Shown: piece after piece, positions 8,427-17,854 of the stretch
Layout: the number at the start of each line of letters is the position of its first letter
How positions within the stretch are numbered: the stretch's first letter is position 1
DNA from: Leeia oryzae DSM 17879
Lineage (GTDB): Bacteria; Pseudomonadota; Gammaproteobacteria; Burkholderiales; Leeiaceae
Length of the DNA: 64,000 nt
Assembly (NCBI RefSeq): GCF_000376945.1
Contig: NZ_AQXU01000024.1
Coordinates: 62,001 to 126,000, forward strand
Direction: 5' to 3'
Position numbers and translations under genes: made by a program
Notes under the pieces: generated by a model
The model's input: the letters and a program-made list of their open reading frames with translations, nothing else
Databases searched by the model: none
What the model was told of the DNA's origin: nothing

Positions 8427-9347
8427 GTGACCAACCGATTACGCAATCGCTCGCCAGAGCTGGAACATTACCGCTTGCGGGAGCCCACGCACGGGTTCGA
8501 GCCCAAAGAAACCTATGGTTTTTTGCGCTATCTTCAGCACGGGTTTCCCAACCCGCTGGTCCGCTGGCACTACCATGAAGAATACGAGCTGCACCTGATT
8601 GTCGATACCAAGGGCAAGGTGTTTGTGGGCGATTACATCGGTCAGTTCGAGCCCGGCCATCTGGTGCTCACCGGTCCGCGTTTGCCGCATAACTGGATTT
8701 CTGTAGACGTTGCCGACGAGGGGGTTGCCCTGCGGGACATGGCACTGCAATTTGCCCATGAGCCGCTAGAGTCTGCCATCCAGCTGATCCCGGAAATGCG
8801 CGAGATCCTGCCGCTATTGGAGCGGGCCCGTCACGGTATCGAATTCTTTGGCATGAGCGAGGCGGCCGAAGACTACTTTATCCAGATTCGCGAAACCAGC
8901 GGACTGGAGCGCTTTATCTGCTTTTTGCGGTTCATGCGTGAGCTGGCCCTTTGTCAGAATTACCGGCTGCTGTCTACGTCCCAGCTGCAATCCTTTGACG
9001 ATGACGCCTCGCTTGCCCAGGTCAGTACCATCGTGAACTACATTACCGAGCATTGCGAAACCCAGTTCTCGATGACAGAACTGGCAGACCGGGTCGGCAT
9101 GTCGGAAAGCAAATTCTCGCGCTTCTTCAAGCGTGCCACCGGCAACAGCTTTACCGACTTTGTGAACCGTTTGCGCATCAACAAAGCCTGCCAGCTGCTG
9201 ATGGAAACCGACCGTTACATCACTAACGTCTGTTACGACGTCGGCTTTAACAATGTCGCCAACTTCAATCGGCGGTTTCTGGCCCTCAAGGGCATGACCC
9301 CCAAAGAGTTTCGCCGGCAGGCCGAAGACCGGTTCGGTCGTCTGTAA
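8427..9347 (+). CDS. AraC-family activator of the polyol operon (MtlR-like)
   Basis: A transcription regulator with an N-terminal cupin ligand domain (WHYHEEYELHLI, then GHLVLTGPRLPHNW) and a C-terminal double helix-turn-helix (MTELADRVGMSESKFSRFF, then VCYDVGFNNVANFNRRF). The frame opens at a TTG at 8334. GTG 8427 follows TTGGAGG (8412-8418) by 8 bases and removes a non-conserved leader, giving 306 aa, close to pseudomonad MtlR. It lies between the dehydrogenases and xylulokinase on the same strand, so it is probably part of the operon it activates. A polyol is the expected effector. Confidence 0.85.
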   Translation: MTNRLRNRSPELEHYRLREPTHGFEPKETYGFLRYLQHGFPNPLVRWHYHEEYELHLIVDTKGKVFVGDYIGQFEPGHLVLTGPRLPHNWISVDVADEGVALRDMALQFAHEPLESAIQLIPEMREILPLLERARHGIEFFGMSEAAEDYFIQIRETSGLERFICFLRFMRELALCQNYRLLSTSQLQSFDDDASLAQVSTIVNYITEHCETQFSMTELADRVGMSESKFSRFFKRATGNSFTDFVNRLRINKACQLLMETDRYITNVCYDVGFNNVANFNRRFLALKGMTPKEFRRQAEDRFGRL

Positions 9348-9428
9348 CCCGTTTTCCCTATCGATTTTCCATTCGCCCCCCGCTGACCGTGTGGCAGGGG
9401 GACGTTTGCCCTGAAAAAGGATTGCACC

Positions 9429-10889
9429 ATGTATCTCGGGATTGATCTCGGCACCTCCGAAGTCAAGGTTGTCTTGCTCGATGCAACGCATCAGCTGGTG
9501 GCGACGCATGGCGTGCCATTGTCCATCAGCCGGCCACAGCCGTTATGGTCCGAGCAGCAGCCGGAAGACTGGTGGGCGGCCTTGCTGCAAGCCTGTGATG
9601 CCCTGGCGCGGGACTATCCGTCTGACATGCAGCAGGTGCGCGCCATCGGCCTGTCTGGCCAGATGCACGGCGCGGTGCTGCTGGATCACCGGCACCAGGT
9701 GCTGCGCCCGGCCATTTTGTGGAACGATGGCCGCTGCGGCGAAGAATGCCGCCTGCTGGAAGACAAGGTACCCGAGTTGCGGCACATTACCGGCAATATG
9801 GCCATGCCCGGTTTCACCGCACCCAAGCTGCTATGGGTGCAGCGACACGAACCGGATATCTTCCGGCAAATCAGCAAAGTGTTGCTGCCCAAGGATTATC
9901 TCCGTCTGCAACTGACGGGCGAGATGGTGTCCGATTGCTCGGATGCGTCTGGCACGCTGTGGCTGGATGTGGCCAGACGGACGTGGTCGGATGTCATGCT
10001 GGCTGCTTGCGGCCTGACGGAAGCACACATGCCCAAACTGGTCGAAGGCAGTGAGCCATCCGGCATGCTGGCCGCCGGACTGAAAGCCCGCTGGGGGATG
10101 ATAGGCGAGGTCGTGGTGGCCGGAGGTGGCGGCGATAACGCTGCCAGTGCCGTCGGCATGGGGGGCGTGGAACCGGGGCAGGGGTTTGTCTCGTTGGGGA
10201 CGTCCGGGGTAATTTTTGTCGCGTCTGATCAGTTCCGACCCAATCCGGATTCGGCCATGCACGCGTTTTGCCATGCCTTGCCGGGGCGCTGGCACCAGAT
10301 GTCGGTCATGTTGTCGGCAGCCAGCTGTCTGCGCTGGGTAACCCGGCTCACCGGCTATGCCAACGAAGCCACGCTGCTGGCCGACGTCGAGCAGCTGGAC
10401 GCCACGGACCGGGCCCGGGCACCGCTGTTCTTGCCCTACCTGTCTGGTGAGCGTACACCGCACAATAATCCGGATGCGCAAGGCGTGTTCATGGGGCTGA
10501 CCCATGACCATGGCGCAGCGCATCTGGCGTATGCCGTCATCGAAGGGGTGAGTTTTGGCCTGAAAGACGGACTGGCCACCTTGCAAGAAACTGGACAGCC
10601 CGTCTCAGAACTGATGCTGGTCGGTGGCGGTGCCAGAAGCCCTTATTGGGCCCAGTTACTGGCCGATACCCTCAATGTTCGCATGGTGGTAACAGAAGCC
10701 AGTGCCGCGGGTGGTGCGCTGGGGGCCGCCCGGCTGGGCTGGCTGGCAGATGGCGGCGTGGTCAGTCAGGTTTGCCGGCCTCTGGCCACCACCGGGGTGT
10801 TTGTCCCCGATGCCGATGCCCGGACGCAACTGCTGACCCGCTACCAGCGGTTCCAGCGTCTTTATGATCATCTGGCGGATCTGTTTTAA
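9429..10889 (+). CDS. xylB: Xylulokinase
   Basis: A FGGY-family kinase, 486 aa, that phosphorylates D-xylulose to xylulose 5-phosphate. The N-terminal phosphate loop YLGIDLGTSEVKVVLLD, the substrate region SGQMHGAVLLD, the ILWNDGR motif and the C-terminal MLVGGGARSPYW are all xylulokinase hallmarks. ATG 9429 follows AAAGGA. It completes the route D-arabinitol to D-xylulose to X5P. In pseudomonad mtl operons the matching gene is mtlY. Here no fructokinase (mtlZ) follows, because a minus-strand exporter begins 12 bases later. Confidence 0.93.
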   Translation: MYLGIDLGTSEVKVVLLDATHQLVATHGVPLSISRPQPLWSEQQPEDWWAALLQACDALARDYPSDMQQVRAIGLSGQMHGAVLLDHRHQVLRPAILWNDGRCGEECRLLEDKVPELRHITGNMAMPGFTAPKLLWVQRHEPDIFRQISKVLLPKDYLRLQLTGEMVSDCSDASGTLWLDVARRTWSDVMLAACGLTEAHMPKLVEGSEPSGMLAAGLKARWGMIGEVVVAGGGGDNAASAVGMGGVEPGQGFVSLGTSGVIFVASDQFRPNPDSAMHAFCHALPGRWHQMSVMLSAASCLRWVTRLTGYANEATLLADVEQLDATDRARAPLFLPYLSGERTPHNNPDAQGVFMGLTHDHGAAHLAYAVIEGVSFGLKDGLATLQETGQPVSELMLVGGGARSPYWAQLLADTLNVRMVVTEASAAGGALGAARLGWLADGGVVSQVCRPLATTGVFVPDADARTQLLTRYQRFQRLYDHLADLF

Positions 10890-10901
10890 GCCTGTTGGCT
10901 A

Positions 10902-11834
10902 CTAGCGGCGGGCAGGAGCCCGGCCCAGCAACTGCAAGAACCATTCATAGCCACTGACCAGGATCACCCCGGCCAATACCAGCAAGGCGCCTATCACAAA
11001 GCCGTGTTCCAGTGGCTCATGCAATAACGCCACGCCAAACATGACCCCGAACAGCGGGGTCATGAAAGAAAACACGCCCAGCCGGGATGCCAGGTATTTG
11101 CGCAGCAGCCAGAACCAGGTCAGAAAGCTGGCAAAAGAGACCACTACCGACTGAAACGCCAGGCTGGCCAGGGCCAGCGGGCTGGGATTAAACCGCAGTT
11201 GCCCCAGCAACGCCGCCGCTACCAGCAGCAGCACCAGACCCACCAGCAGTTGGTAGAGCAGGGTTTGGGTGGCAGGGGCTTTGGCCAGCCGGGTGCAGCG
11301 AACCGCCACCGTGGTCGCTCCCCATGAGGCACCCGCCAGCAATCCCAGGAAATCGCCCAGCAAGGTATGGTTACCTTGCGGCGTAACAGGGGTATCCCGC
11401 AGCAAAAACGCCGTTGCAATGCCGATGAAGGCAATCAGGATACCAACCCACTGCAAAGGCTTTAGCCGCTCTGCCGGCAGTAGCCATTGCATGCCCAGCG
11501 ACGCAAAGATCGGTGCCGTATAGACAAATACGATCACGTGCGACGCCGATGAATAGCGTAGCGCTTCGCCGACCAGCAGAAACTCCAGCGCAAACAGGAC
11601 ACCCGCCAGCAATCCCGGCCGCCAGGTGTCTTTAAAGAAGCCCAGCGGTTCGTGCCGGTAGATCATCAGCCCGATGACCAGCAAGGCCGATATCCCGGAG
11701 CGGAGTGCAATCTGCAGGAGGGGGGTGATATCCGCGGCGGAGGCCTTGAGCGTGATCTGCTGGAAACCCCAGATCATGCACAGCAGCAGCATGATCAGAA
11801 TGGCAGGTAGGTCGAGAGGTTTGCGTACATCCAT
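10902..11834 (-). CDS. DMT-superfamily (EamA) transporter
   Basis: A membrane protein of 310 aa with ten predicted hydrophobic segments and two EamA halves; GLLAGASWGATTVAVR begins the second. Proteins of this type export amino acids, metabolites or drugs, and the substrate is not readable here. The gene is divergent from an AraC-family regulator with 86 bases between start codons, a usual arrangement for a regulator and its exporter. It converges with xylB. Confidence 0.85.
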   Translation of the reverse strand: MDVRKPLDLPAILIMLLLCMIWGFQQITLKASAADITPLLQIALRSGISALLVIGLMIYRHEPLGFFKDTWRPGLLAGVLFALEFLLVGEALRYSSASHVIVFVYTAPIFASLGMQWLLPAERLKPLQWVGILIAFIGIATAFLLRDTPVTPQGNHTLLGDFLGLLAGASWGATTVAVRCTRLAKAPATQTLLYQLLVGLVLLLVAAALLGQLRFNPSPLALASLAFQSVVVSFASFLTWFWLLRKYLASRLGVFSFMTPLFGVMFGVALLHEPLEHGFVIGALLVLAGVILVSGYEWFLQLLGRAPARR

Positions 11835-11920
11835 ATGTTTCTGGTCTTCAGGTTGGATAAAGGGACAGTCGCATTATGCGCTTGACTGATTTGCAGTATA
11901 TAGCGAGTATGTGACATCTC

Positions 11921-12751
11921 ATGCCGCAAACTCGCCAACCCATGCCATTCATCTCACCGGACTCCGCCAGACATCTGGCCATTCCTCCCTTTACCGACCA
12001 GTTGCCCGAGCCCATCTGGTTCCGGCTGGTCTGCATGCCGGCAGAGGCAACGTACCCGCTGCATCAGCATGCATGGGGCGAGTTTGTGTATTCTTACAGC
12101 GGGGTGATGGAAGTCAAACTGACGGATCATCATTTTCTGGTGCCGCCACAATACGGCGTCTGGCTACCACCGGACGAGACGCACATCGGCATGAACCAGG
12201 CTGAAGCCTGCCATTGTTCAGTCTACATTGCCCGCCCGCATTGCGAGTTGTTGCCGGCCAAACCCTGTGCCCTCACCGTCGGACCGCTCTTGCGGGCCAT
12301 GCTTGACCATCTTCGCCAGCATCCGCCGGTAGTCCCGAGGACAGCGGCAGATACCCGCATGTTGCAGGTCATGGTTGACCTGCTGGGTCAGGCGCCTTGC
12401 GCCGGCAGCTATCTGCCCATGTCCACAGACCCTGTGCTTGGCAAGCTCTTGCGCTGGCTGGAGCTGCATCCGGAAGATCACCGCCCGCTGACTGAACTGG
12501 CCAGAGAAGCTAATACCTCGGAACGCACCCTGATCCGTCGCTGCCAGCGGGATCTGGGCATGTCGTTTTCCGAATGGCGTCAACGGCTGGCGGTGATCAA
12601 GGCCATGCCGCTGCTGGAAGCCGGGCAAACGGTGGAAACCATTGCGCTGGACCTGGGCTATAACAGCGCCTCGGCATTTATCAGCATGTTCCGCCGGCTG
12701 ATGGACATCACGCCGGACGAATTCCGCAAACGGGCCGACAGCCTCGCCTGA
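11921..12751 (+). CDS. AraC-family regulator with cupin sensor domain
   Basis: A 276-residue regulator. The N-terminal cupin has the metal-site-like HQHAWGEFVYSYSG and the usual PPQYGVWLPPDETHIG strand. The C-terminal helix-turn-helix pair (LTELAREANTSERTLIRRCQRDLGMSF, then IALDLGYNSASAFISMFRRLMDITP) is complete. The layout resembles the NimR/YdeO-like group that controls a neighbouring exporter, so it probably regulates the divergent EamA transporter. The start could also be the in-frame ATG at 11942; neither has a strong ribosome site. Confidence 0.83.
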   Translation: MPQTRQPMPFISPDSARHLAIPPFTDQLPEPIWFRLVCMPAEATYPLHQHAWGEFVYSYSGVMEVKLTDHHFLVPPQYGVWLPPDETHIGMNQAEACHCSVYIARPHCELLPAKPCALTVGPLLRAMLDHLRQHPPVVPRTAADTRMLQVMVDLLGQAPCAGSYLPMSTDPVLGKLLRWLELHPEDHRPLTELAREANTSERTLIRRCQRDLGMSFSEWRQRLAVIKAMPLLEAGQTVETIALDLGYNSASAFISMFRRLMDITPDEFRKRADSLA

Positions 12752-12952
12752 TTGCCGGGGGATAAAGACTCCCAGGGTGGGTTTTTAGCACATATCATGG
12801 AATATCTGCATGAAGGTACTGGAAAGTAGCCCGCGTTAGTAGGTACACTTAGGCAAGTTATTAACCGCTTCCCCCCAAAAACGAATGCAGACCGGTCCTT
12901 GGTCTTTTGCCTGCCGGTTTGCTGTCTGGATGTGTCAGTGTCAGGATCAATC

Positions 12953-14020
12953 ATGAGTCGCCTATCTGCTATTACCCAATATGGCCAGCAAATCTGGCTG
13001 GATAACCTTTCCCGTCATTTAATCGAAAGCGGCCGGCTGGCACAGTGGCTTAGCGAAGACAACATCGCCGGTGTCACCTCGAACCCGGCCATTTTCTACA
13101 ATGCTATCAGCAAGGATGCCGCTTATCAGGACGACTTGGCCCGCCTGAAACAATCCGAGCCCGATACCGAACGCCGCTTTGAAAAGCTGGTGCTGCCAGA
13201 TGTCCGGGCCACGGCCGACCTGTTGTTGCCACTCTATACCAGCAGCAAGGCAGACAAGGGGTATGTGAGTTTTGAGGTATCCCCGACCCTGGCCAACGAT
13301 GCAGAAGGAACCATCGCGGCAGCCAAACGCCTGTGGGCAGAAATCGGCAAGCCAAACGTGATGATCAAGATTCCGGCCACCAAAGCCGGTATCGTCGCCA
13401 TTGAGGAAAGCATTGCCGCCGGTATCAACATCAACGTTACCCTGATGTTCTCGCCACAGCACGTGCACGATGTATTCGGTGCCTATATCCGCGGGCTGCA
13501 ACGCCGCGCTGACGCCGGTCTGCCGATTGACCAGATTCGTTCCGTGGCCAGTATTTTCATCAGCCGTGTTGATTCTCTGGTAGATAAATCCCTGCCAGCA
13601 GCCGGACAGCACCTGCAAGGCAAGATTGCCATCGCATCGGCCAAGGATGCCTACGCCGCGTGGCAGAAAACCTTTGGTGGCGAAGCCTTTGCAGCCTTGC
13701 GCGCAAAAGGCGGCCGTCCGCAAACCCCGCTGTGGGCCAGTACCGGTACCAAAAACCCGGCGTATCGGGATGTGATGTATGTGGAAGAACTGATCGGCGC
13801 AGATACCGTGAATACCGTGCCGGACGCCACCATGGCTGCGTTTGCCGACCACGGTGAAGCCCGTGCCAGCCTGACCGAGCAGATGGATGTTGCACAACAG
13901 CAACTGACTGAGCTGGCGGCACTGGGGCTGGACCTGAATCAGCTGGGCGAGCAATTGCAACAAGAAGGGCTGAAACAGTTTGACGAAGCCTTTGAAAAAC
14001 TGATCGCACTGGTTGCCTAA
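12953..14020 (+). CDS. tal: Transaldolase
   Basis: A pentose-phosphate enzyme that moves a dihydroxyacetone unit between sedoheptulose 7-phosphate and glyceraldehyde 3-phosphate, 355 aa. TSNPAIF is at 42-48 and the Schiff-base lysine is K139 in MIKIPATKAG. Length and the C-terminal helical extension fit the longer bacterial Tal type. ATG 12953 follows AGGAT; an earlier in-frame start at 12899 adds 18 unlikely residues. It is not in the polyol operon but would help carry xylulose 5-phosphate into glycolysis. A strong terminator follows. Confidence 0.93.
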   Translation: MSRLSAITQYGQQIWLDNLSRHLIESGRLAQWLSEDNIAGVTSNPAIFYNAISKDAAYQDDLARLKQSEPDTERRFEKLVLPDVRATADLLLPLYTSSKADKGYVSFEVSPTLANDAEGTIAAAKRLWAEIGKPNVMIKIPATKAGIVAIEESIAAGININVTLMFSPQHVHDVFGAYIRGLQRRADAGLPIDQIRSVASIFISRVDSLVDKSLPAAGQHLQGKIAIASAKDAYAAWQKTFGGEAFAALRAKGGRPQTPLWASTGTKNPAYRDVMYVEELIGADTVNTVPDATMAAFADHGEARASLTEQMDVAQQQLTELAALGLDLNQLGEQLQQEGLKQFDEAFEKLIALVA

Positions 14021-14048
14021 ACGTTCTGCCTGAGCAATAAGTCAAAAA

Positions 14049-14078
14049 GCCGTTCGTGGTATCACGAACGGCTTTTTT
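14049..14078 (+). terminator. Intrinsic terminator after tal
   Basis: A perfect 10-bp stem (14049-14058 with 14063-14072), a GTAT tetraloop and six T. The A run in front of the stem could also serve the convergent chemoreceptor gene that ends at 14096. Confidence 0.92.
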
Positions 14079-14095
14079 ATGGATGAAAGCAGCCA

Positions 14096-16117
14096 TCAAC
14101 TCATCGACAGGCGATCAATCTTGCGCATTTCGGAAAGCGTTGCATCCAATGTGGCCAACTGGCCCAGAACCTGTCCGGAGCGCTGGCTTGCTTCAGCCAC
14201 GGTTTCACTGGTCATGCGAGAGCGGGCTGTAATATCTTTGAGCTGGTTTTCCATATCCTGATTACTGCTGGCCTTGTTCTCCAGGTTGGCATGCAATTCT
14301 TTCAAGCCCTGGCTGACCAAGCCTACCGCTTGCAGGACCGCATCTGTGGAGGCACGGATATCTTCCAGACTGGACTTGGTATTGGTGGCCAGTTTACGAA
14401 CTTCATCAGCCACGACAGCAAAACCGCGGCCTTGTTCCCCCGCACGCGCGGCCTCAATGGCGGCATTCAGCGCCAGCAGGTTGGTTTGGTCTGCAATGCC
14501 GGCGATCACGGTCAGAATGGAGCCAATTCTGCCTGCATCTGCTTCCAGTCTGGCAATTTCGCCAACAAAAGCATCACGCAAGTGCATGCTTTCAGAAACA
14601 CCATGCAAGAAAGTGGCAAAGTCTTTCTCAATGATCCCCAGATCATCCTTCAGGCGCAGGGATGCATCGCCCACGGAATTCAGCGTGTCAATGATACTTG
14701 CGCCGTATTCCTTGTAATGCAGTAACTGTTCGATCAGCTGGTTTTTCAGCCTCAGACTCTGGTGGTTTCTGTTTAGGCGCACTTGGTCAAAATATGCCCG
14801 GAAAGCGGCATACAGCACCGGGAAGTTATCCAGAAAATCATCCTGAAAGGGCTGAGCCGGGTTGTCTTTATAAAAGAACAGGGCAGTGAGCGTCTGGTTA
14901 ATGTGGATACCCAGAAGTTCGCCAAACGTAGAAAATCCGGCAACGGGTACGTCTGCAAAGTTTGGTGCCCGGCTTAGCTGGCTGCTGTTAAATAGCCGGC
15001 GCAGAATACAGTCATTGAATATGGCGCCAACCGGCTTGGGTTTGTTCGCTGCAAAGCGCTGATAGTCGGTTTCGGTTTGTGATACAAAGTCTGTGGCTTT
15101 GACCAGTATCAGCTCATCCCCGAACGAAATGTCCGCGTAGAAATAAACCCGGTCCGTGTGCAGGTCGATTTTAGCCACAGACCGGATATAAAGCTCACCA
15201 TCCACATTGACCGCAAAGGTATGGTCTTGAAGTTTGCTGTCTAACTGACTCGGGCTACAGGAGAAATGGGCACATAACTTATCGATAAAAGACACCAGCC
15301 TGCCAGTGGAGGCATCAATGACGGAGGCAACATAACGCAACGCCGGGTCGGATTCGGCAATGTTGAATCGGGTTTGTGTCTGAGAAAAATTTTGCGATTT
15401 GAACACGCTGTAGCGGTAGCTGGGCGCCATTTCGACAAAGCCGATCAAGGCATGGTTTTCCAGTATGCGTTGCCCGTCAAAAAGCCAGGTATTTTTGAAG
15501 TCCAGTTTACCGCCGGCAGAGCCGCCAATAAACAGCACAGGAAATTTGCCGCTTTGATAAACCGCTTCCATCAGGAAAGATTCAGAAGCAGACAAGCCGT
15601 CCACCCAGGTGAGCGCAAAGGTCCGCTGACTGTTAAGCGGCATCGACGGCTTGATCTGCTCAAGATTGCGACGAATCGCCGCTACCCGTTCTTTCGGGTT
15701 CAGCTTGACCTGCCCTTGCTTCAGATCCTGGCACTCAAGCGATACGGCGTGAATGCTGACTTTGCTGAATAAGGCGGCCGAAAAACTCTCAAGTACGATG
15801 GAGTCCCATTTGTCACCCGCTTGCTGATACAGGCCGCAGGCATCGCCTTGCTTGCCGGTATTGCACAATTCGCCTGCCGTGGTGGTCATCATCAACTCTG
15901 TACCCGTCGGCAAGGCAGATTTGACCAGTTTGCAAACCTGTTCAAAGTCCAGATGGGGGGAGACGAATCCAGTGACCAATGCCGGTGTTTCTGTACCCAG
16001 CCATGATTTGACCTCGTCCACTGTCCGCAGCTGGCTCATGTCAAAGGTTCTGGATTTCACCAAACGGGATTCAGAGGGAGACTTGTTTGTGACAGTCTGC
16101 TTGCGAGAGAAGAACAT
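14096..16117 (-). CDS. Soluble chemoreceptor with FIST sensor domains
   Basis: A methyl-accepting chemotaxis protein of 673 aa with no membrane segment, so it is cytoplasmic. The N-terminal 400 residues match the FIST_N/FIST_C pair, a sensory module thought to bind small ligands such as amino acids ([44 protein letters not shown]). The signalling tip lies at about residues 537-577 and is fully canonical ([20 protein letters not shown], then [16 protein letters not shown]). A helix of about 96 residues follows and ends without a CheR-tethering pentapeptide. CAGGAG precedes the ATG. It is monocistronic, with its terminator shared with tal. Confidence 0.88.
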   Translation of the reverse strand: MFFSRKQTVTNKSPSESRLVKSRTFDMSQLRTVDEVKSWLGTETPALVTGFVSPHLDFEQVCKLVKSALPTGTELMMTTTAGELCNTGKQGDACGLYQQAGDKWDSIVLESFSAALFSKVSIHAVSLECQDLKQGQVKLNPKERVAAIRRNLEQIKPSMPLNSQRTFALTWVDGLSASESFLMEAVYQSGKFPVLFIGGSAGGKLDFKNTWLFDGQRILENHALIGFVEMAPSYRYSVFKSQNFSQTQTRFNIAESDPALRYVASVIDASTGRLVSFIDKLCAHFSCSPSQLDSKLQDHTFAVNVDGELYIRSVAKIDLHTDRVYFYADISFGDELILVKATDFVSQTETDYQRFAANKPKPVGAIFNDCILRRLFNSSQLSRAPNFADVPVAGFSTFGELLGIHINQTLTALFFYKDNPAQPFQDDFLDNFPVLYAAFRAYFDQVRLNRNHQSLRLKNQLIEQLLHYKEYGASIIDTLNSVGDASLRLKDDLGIIEKDFATFLHGVSESMHLRDAFVGEIARLEADAGRIGSILTVIAGIADQTNLLALNAAIEAARAGEQGRGFAVVADEVRKLATNTKSSLEDIRASTDAVLQAVGLVSQGLKELHANLENKASSNQDMENQLKDITARSRMTSETVAEASQRSGQVLGQLATLDATLSEMRKIDRLSMS

Positions 16118-16329
16118 ACTGGTATCTCCTGAGGCCCGTCGGGCTTTTTATAATGGTGGGAGGTACGAGTATAGTAGTTATTTACCCTTATGATTGGGCC
16201 AAAAAAGGCGCCGGGCAAAGATAATCAATCAGACTTTGACATAAGGCAAAATTGCGAACATGTCACGGCATGTCGTTATCTAAATACATGATATTGCTGA
16301 TAAATTTTTCTGATGCAGATGATGCCTGA

Positions 16330-17136
16330 TTACAGGCGCGCCAGTATCTGCGCAGCCAGCATCATGCCTGCCGTTGCCGTTACCACCATGGTTGACCCAT
16401 AGCCCGCACAGTTCAATCCGGCAGATGGATCAATACTGCCGATGTCACAGCTGTCAGCCACCGGTTGTTGCAATGGTTCTTCCGAAAATACGCAAGTTAC
16501 CCCCATTTTCTTGCCGGTTCCGCCTTTGGCAAACCCATGCTCACGGCGTAACAGGGTGCGCACTTTGGCCAATAACGGGTCCTGGATTACCTGGGCCAGA
16601 TCGGCCGCTTTGAGCAGGGTCGGGTCCAGCTTGCCACCGGCACCTCCTGCAACAACCAGCGGGAGTTTCTGCTTGCGGCACCAGTGAATCAAGGCCGCCT
16701 TGGTCCTGACCTGGTCAATCGCATCTACAATGCCGTCCGGCCGGCCGAAAGGCTGCTGCAACAGCAGGGTATCCAGATTGTCCTGTGCCACAAAGTCTTC
16801 GATCTCGTGTACCTGGCAAAACGGGTTGATCAGACGGATGCGCTCCGCCATGGCAGTGACCTTGGCTTTGCCGAACTGGCCTTCCAGCGCATGCACCTGC
16901 CGGTTCACGTTGGAGACCGCTACATTGTCCAGGTCGATCAGCGTGAGCCTGCCCACACCGGTCCGGGCCAGCGCTTCGGCCACCCAGGAGCCCACACCGC
17001 CCACGCCAATCACGACAATATGTGCCTGCTGGAAGCGTTGCGCCTGTGCATTGCCGTACAGGCGTGCAATGCCGCCAAAACGCCGTTCGGTGGTGTGGCT
17101 GTCTTCTGCGTCAGCCGGTAAATCGTGTGTGGTCAT
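16330..17136 (-). CDS. tcdA: tRNA threonylcarbamoyladenosine dehydratase
   Basis: An E1-like, ATP-dependent enzyme (CsdL/YgdL) that cyclises t6A37 of tRNAs to ct6A, 268 aa. RRFGGIARLYG opens the conserved part. The nucleotide loop VVIGVGGVGSW lies at about 41-51, followed by LIDLDNVAVSNVNRQ and DAIDQVRTKAALI, all typical of TcdA rather than MoeB. Its ATG overlaps the stop of ampD (ATGA), so the two are translationally coupled. Confidence 0.9.
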   Translation of the reverse strand: MTTHDLPADAEDSHTTERRFGGIARLYGNAQAQRFQQAHIVVIGVGGVGSWVAEALARTGVGRLTLIDLDNVAVSNVNRQVHALEGQFGKAKVTAMAERIRLINPFCQVHEIEDFVAQDNLDTLLLQQPFGRPDGIVDAIDQVRTKAALIHWCRKQKLPLVVAGGAGGKLDPTLLKAADLAQVIQDPLLAKVRTLLRREHGFAKGGTGKKMGVTCVFSEEPLQQPVADSCDIGSIDPSAGLNCAGYGSTMVVTATAGMMLAAQILARL

Positions 17137-17705
17137 GAAGGTTCTTGTGAAAATGGGTGTGTCGGGCCAACCAGCCGGGTCCAGTCAAAGCAGGGGCCAG
17201 GGTCGGTCTTGCGTCCAGGAGCAATGTCGCTGTGGCCGGTAACAGCAGTCAGGCTGGGCAGAAAGGTGCGCAGGGCGGTCGCCAGATCGTGCAGCACGGC
17301 GTATTGCGCTGCCGTGAAAACCTCATCATCTGTGCCTTCCAGCTCTATGCCGATCGAAAAATCATTGCAGCGCTCGCGGCCTTGCCATTGGGATACGCCC
17401 GCATGCCAAGCCCGTTTGAGCACCGGTACAAACTGGATCAGCTCGCCTGTCCGGCGAATCAGGAAATGGGCCGATACCCGCAAATGGCAGATGCCGGCAT
17501 AGTAGGGGTGTTCGTTGGCATCCAGCTGGTTGGTAAACAGTTCAATCACGCCCGGACCGCCATACTGCTTGGGTGGCAAGCTGATGTTATGAATGACCAG
17601 CAGGCTGGGCAATTCATTGCCTGGCCGGTCATCCTGATTGGGTGACGCTATCCGGGTAGCCGGCTGGCACCAGCCGGCAGAATCAAAAACAAAAGTGGTA
17701 TGCAT
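17133..17705 (-). CDS. ampD: 1,6-anhydro-N-acetylmuramyl-L-alanine amidase
   Basis: A cytosolic zinc amidase of murein recycling, 190 aa, the usual AmpD length. It cuts the stem peptide from anhydromuropeptides and so keeps AmpR-type regulators silent. Ligands H39 (LLVIHN), H158 (TGHSD) and D168 (KTDPGPCFDW) and the catalytic E121 and K166 are present. It overlaps tcdA by 4 bases. Confidence 0.93.
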   Translation of the reverse strand: MHTTFVFDSAGWCQPATRIASPNQDDRPGNELPSLLVIHNISLPPKQYGGPGVIELFTNQLDANEHPYYAGICHLRVSAHFLIRRTGELIQFVPVLKRAWHAGVSQWQGRERCNDFSIGIELEGTDDEVFTAAQYAVLHDLATALRTFLPSLTAVTGHSDIAPGRKTDPGPCFDWTRLVGPTHPFSQEPS

Positions 17706-17854
17706 CCCGCTATTTTGACAGGAAAGCCCGCAATGATAAATGCTTTGCCGTGGCCAGCACCCAAGCCCGCTGTAAGATGGGTGGACCCAATCCGACTAAT
17801 CCGGCATGATCCATCCATTATCAACCGGTCTAACCCCCGAAGGAGCGCTACCGC

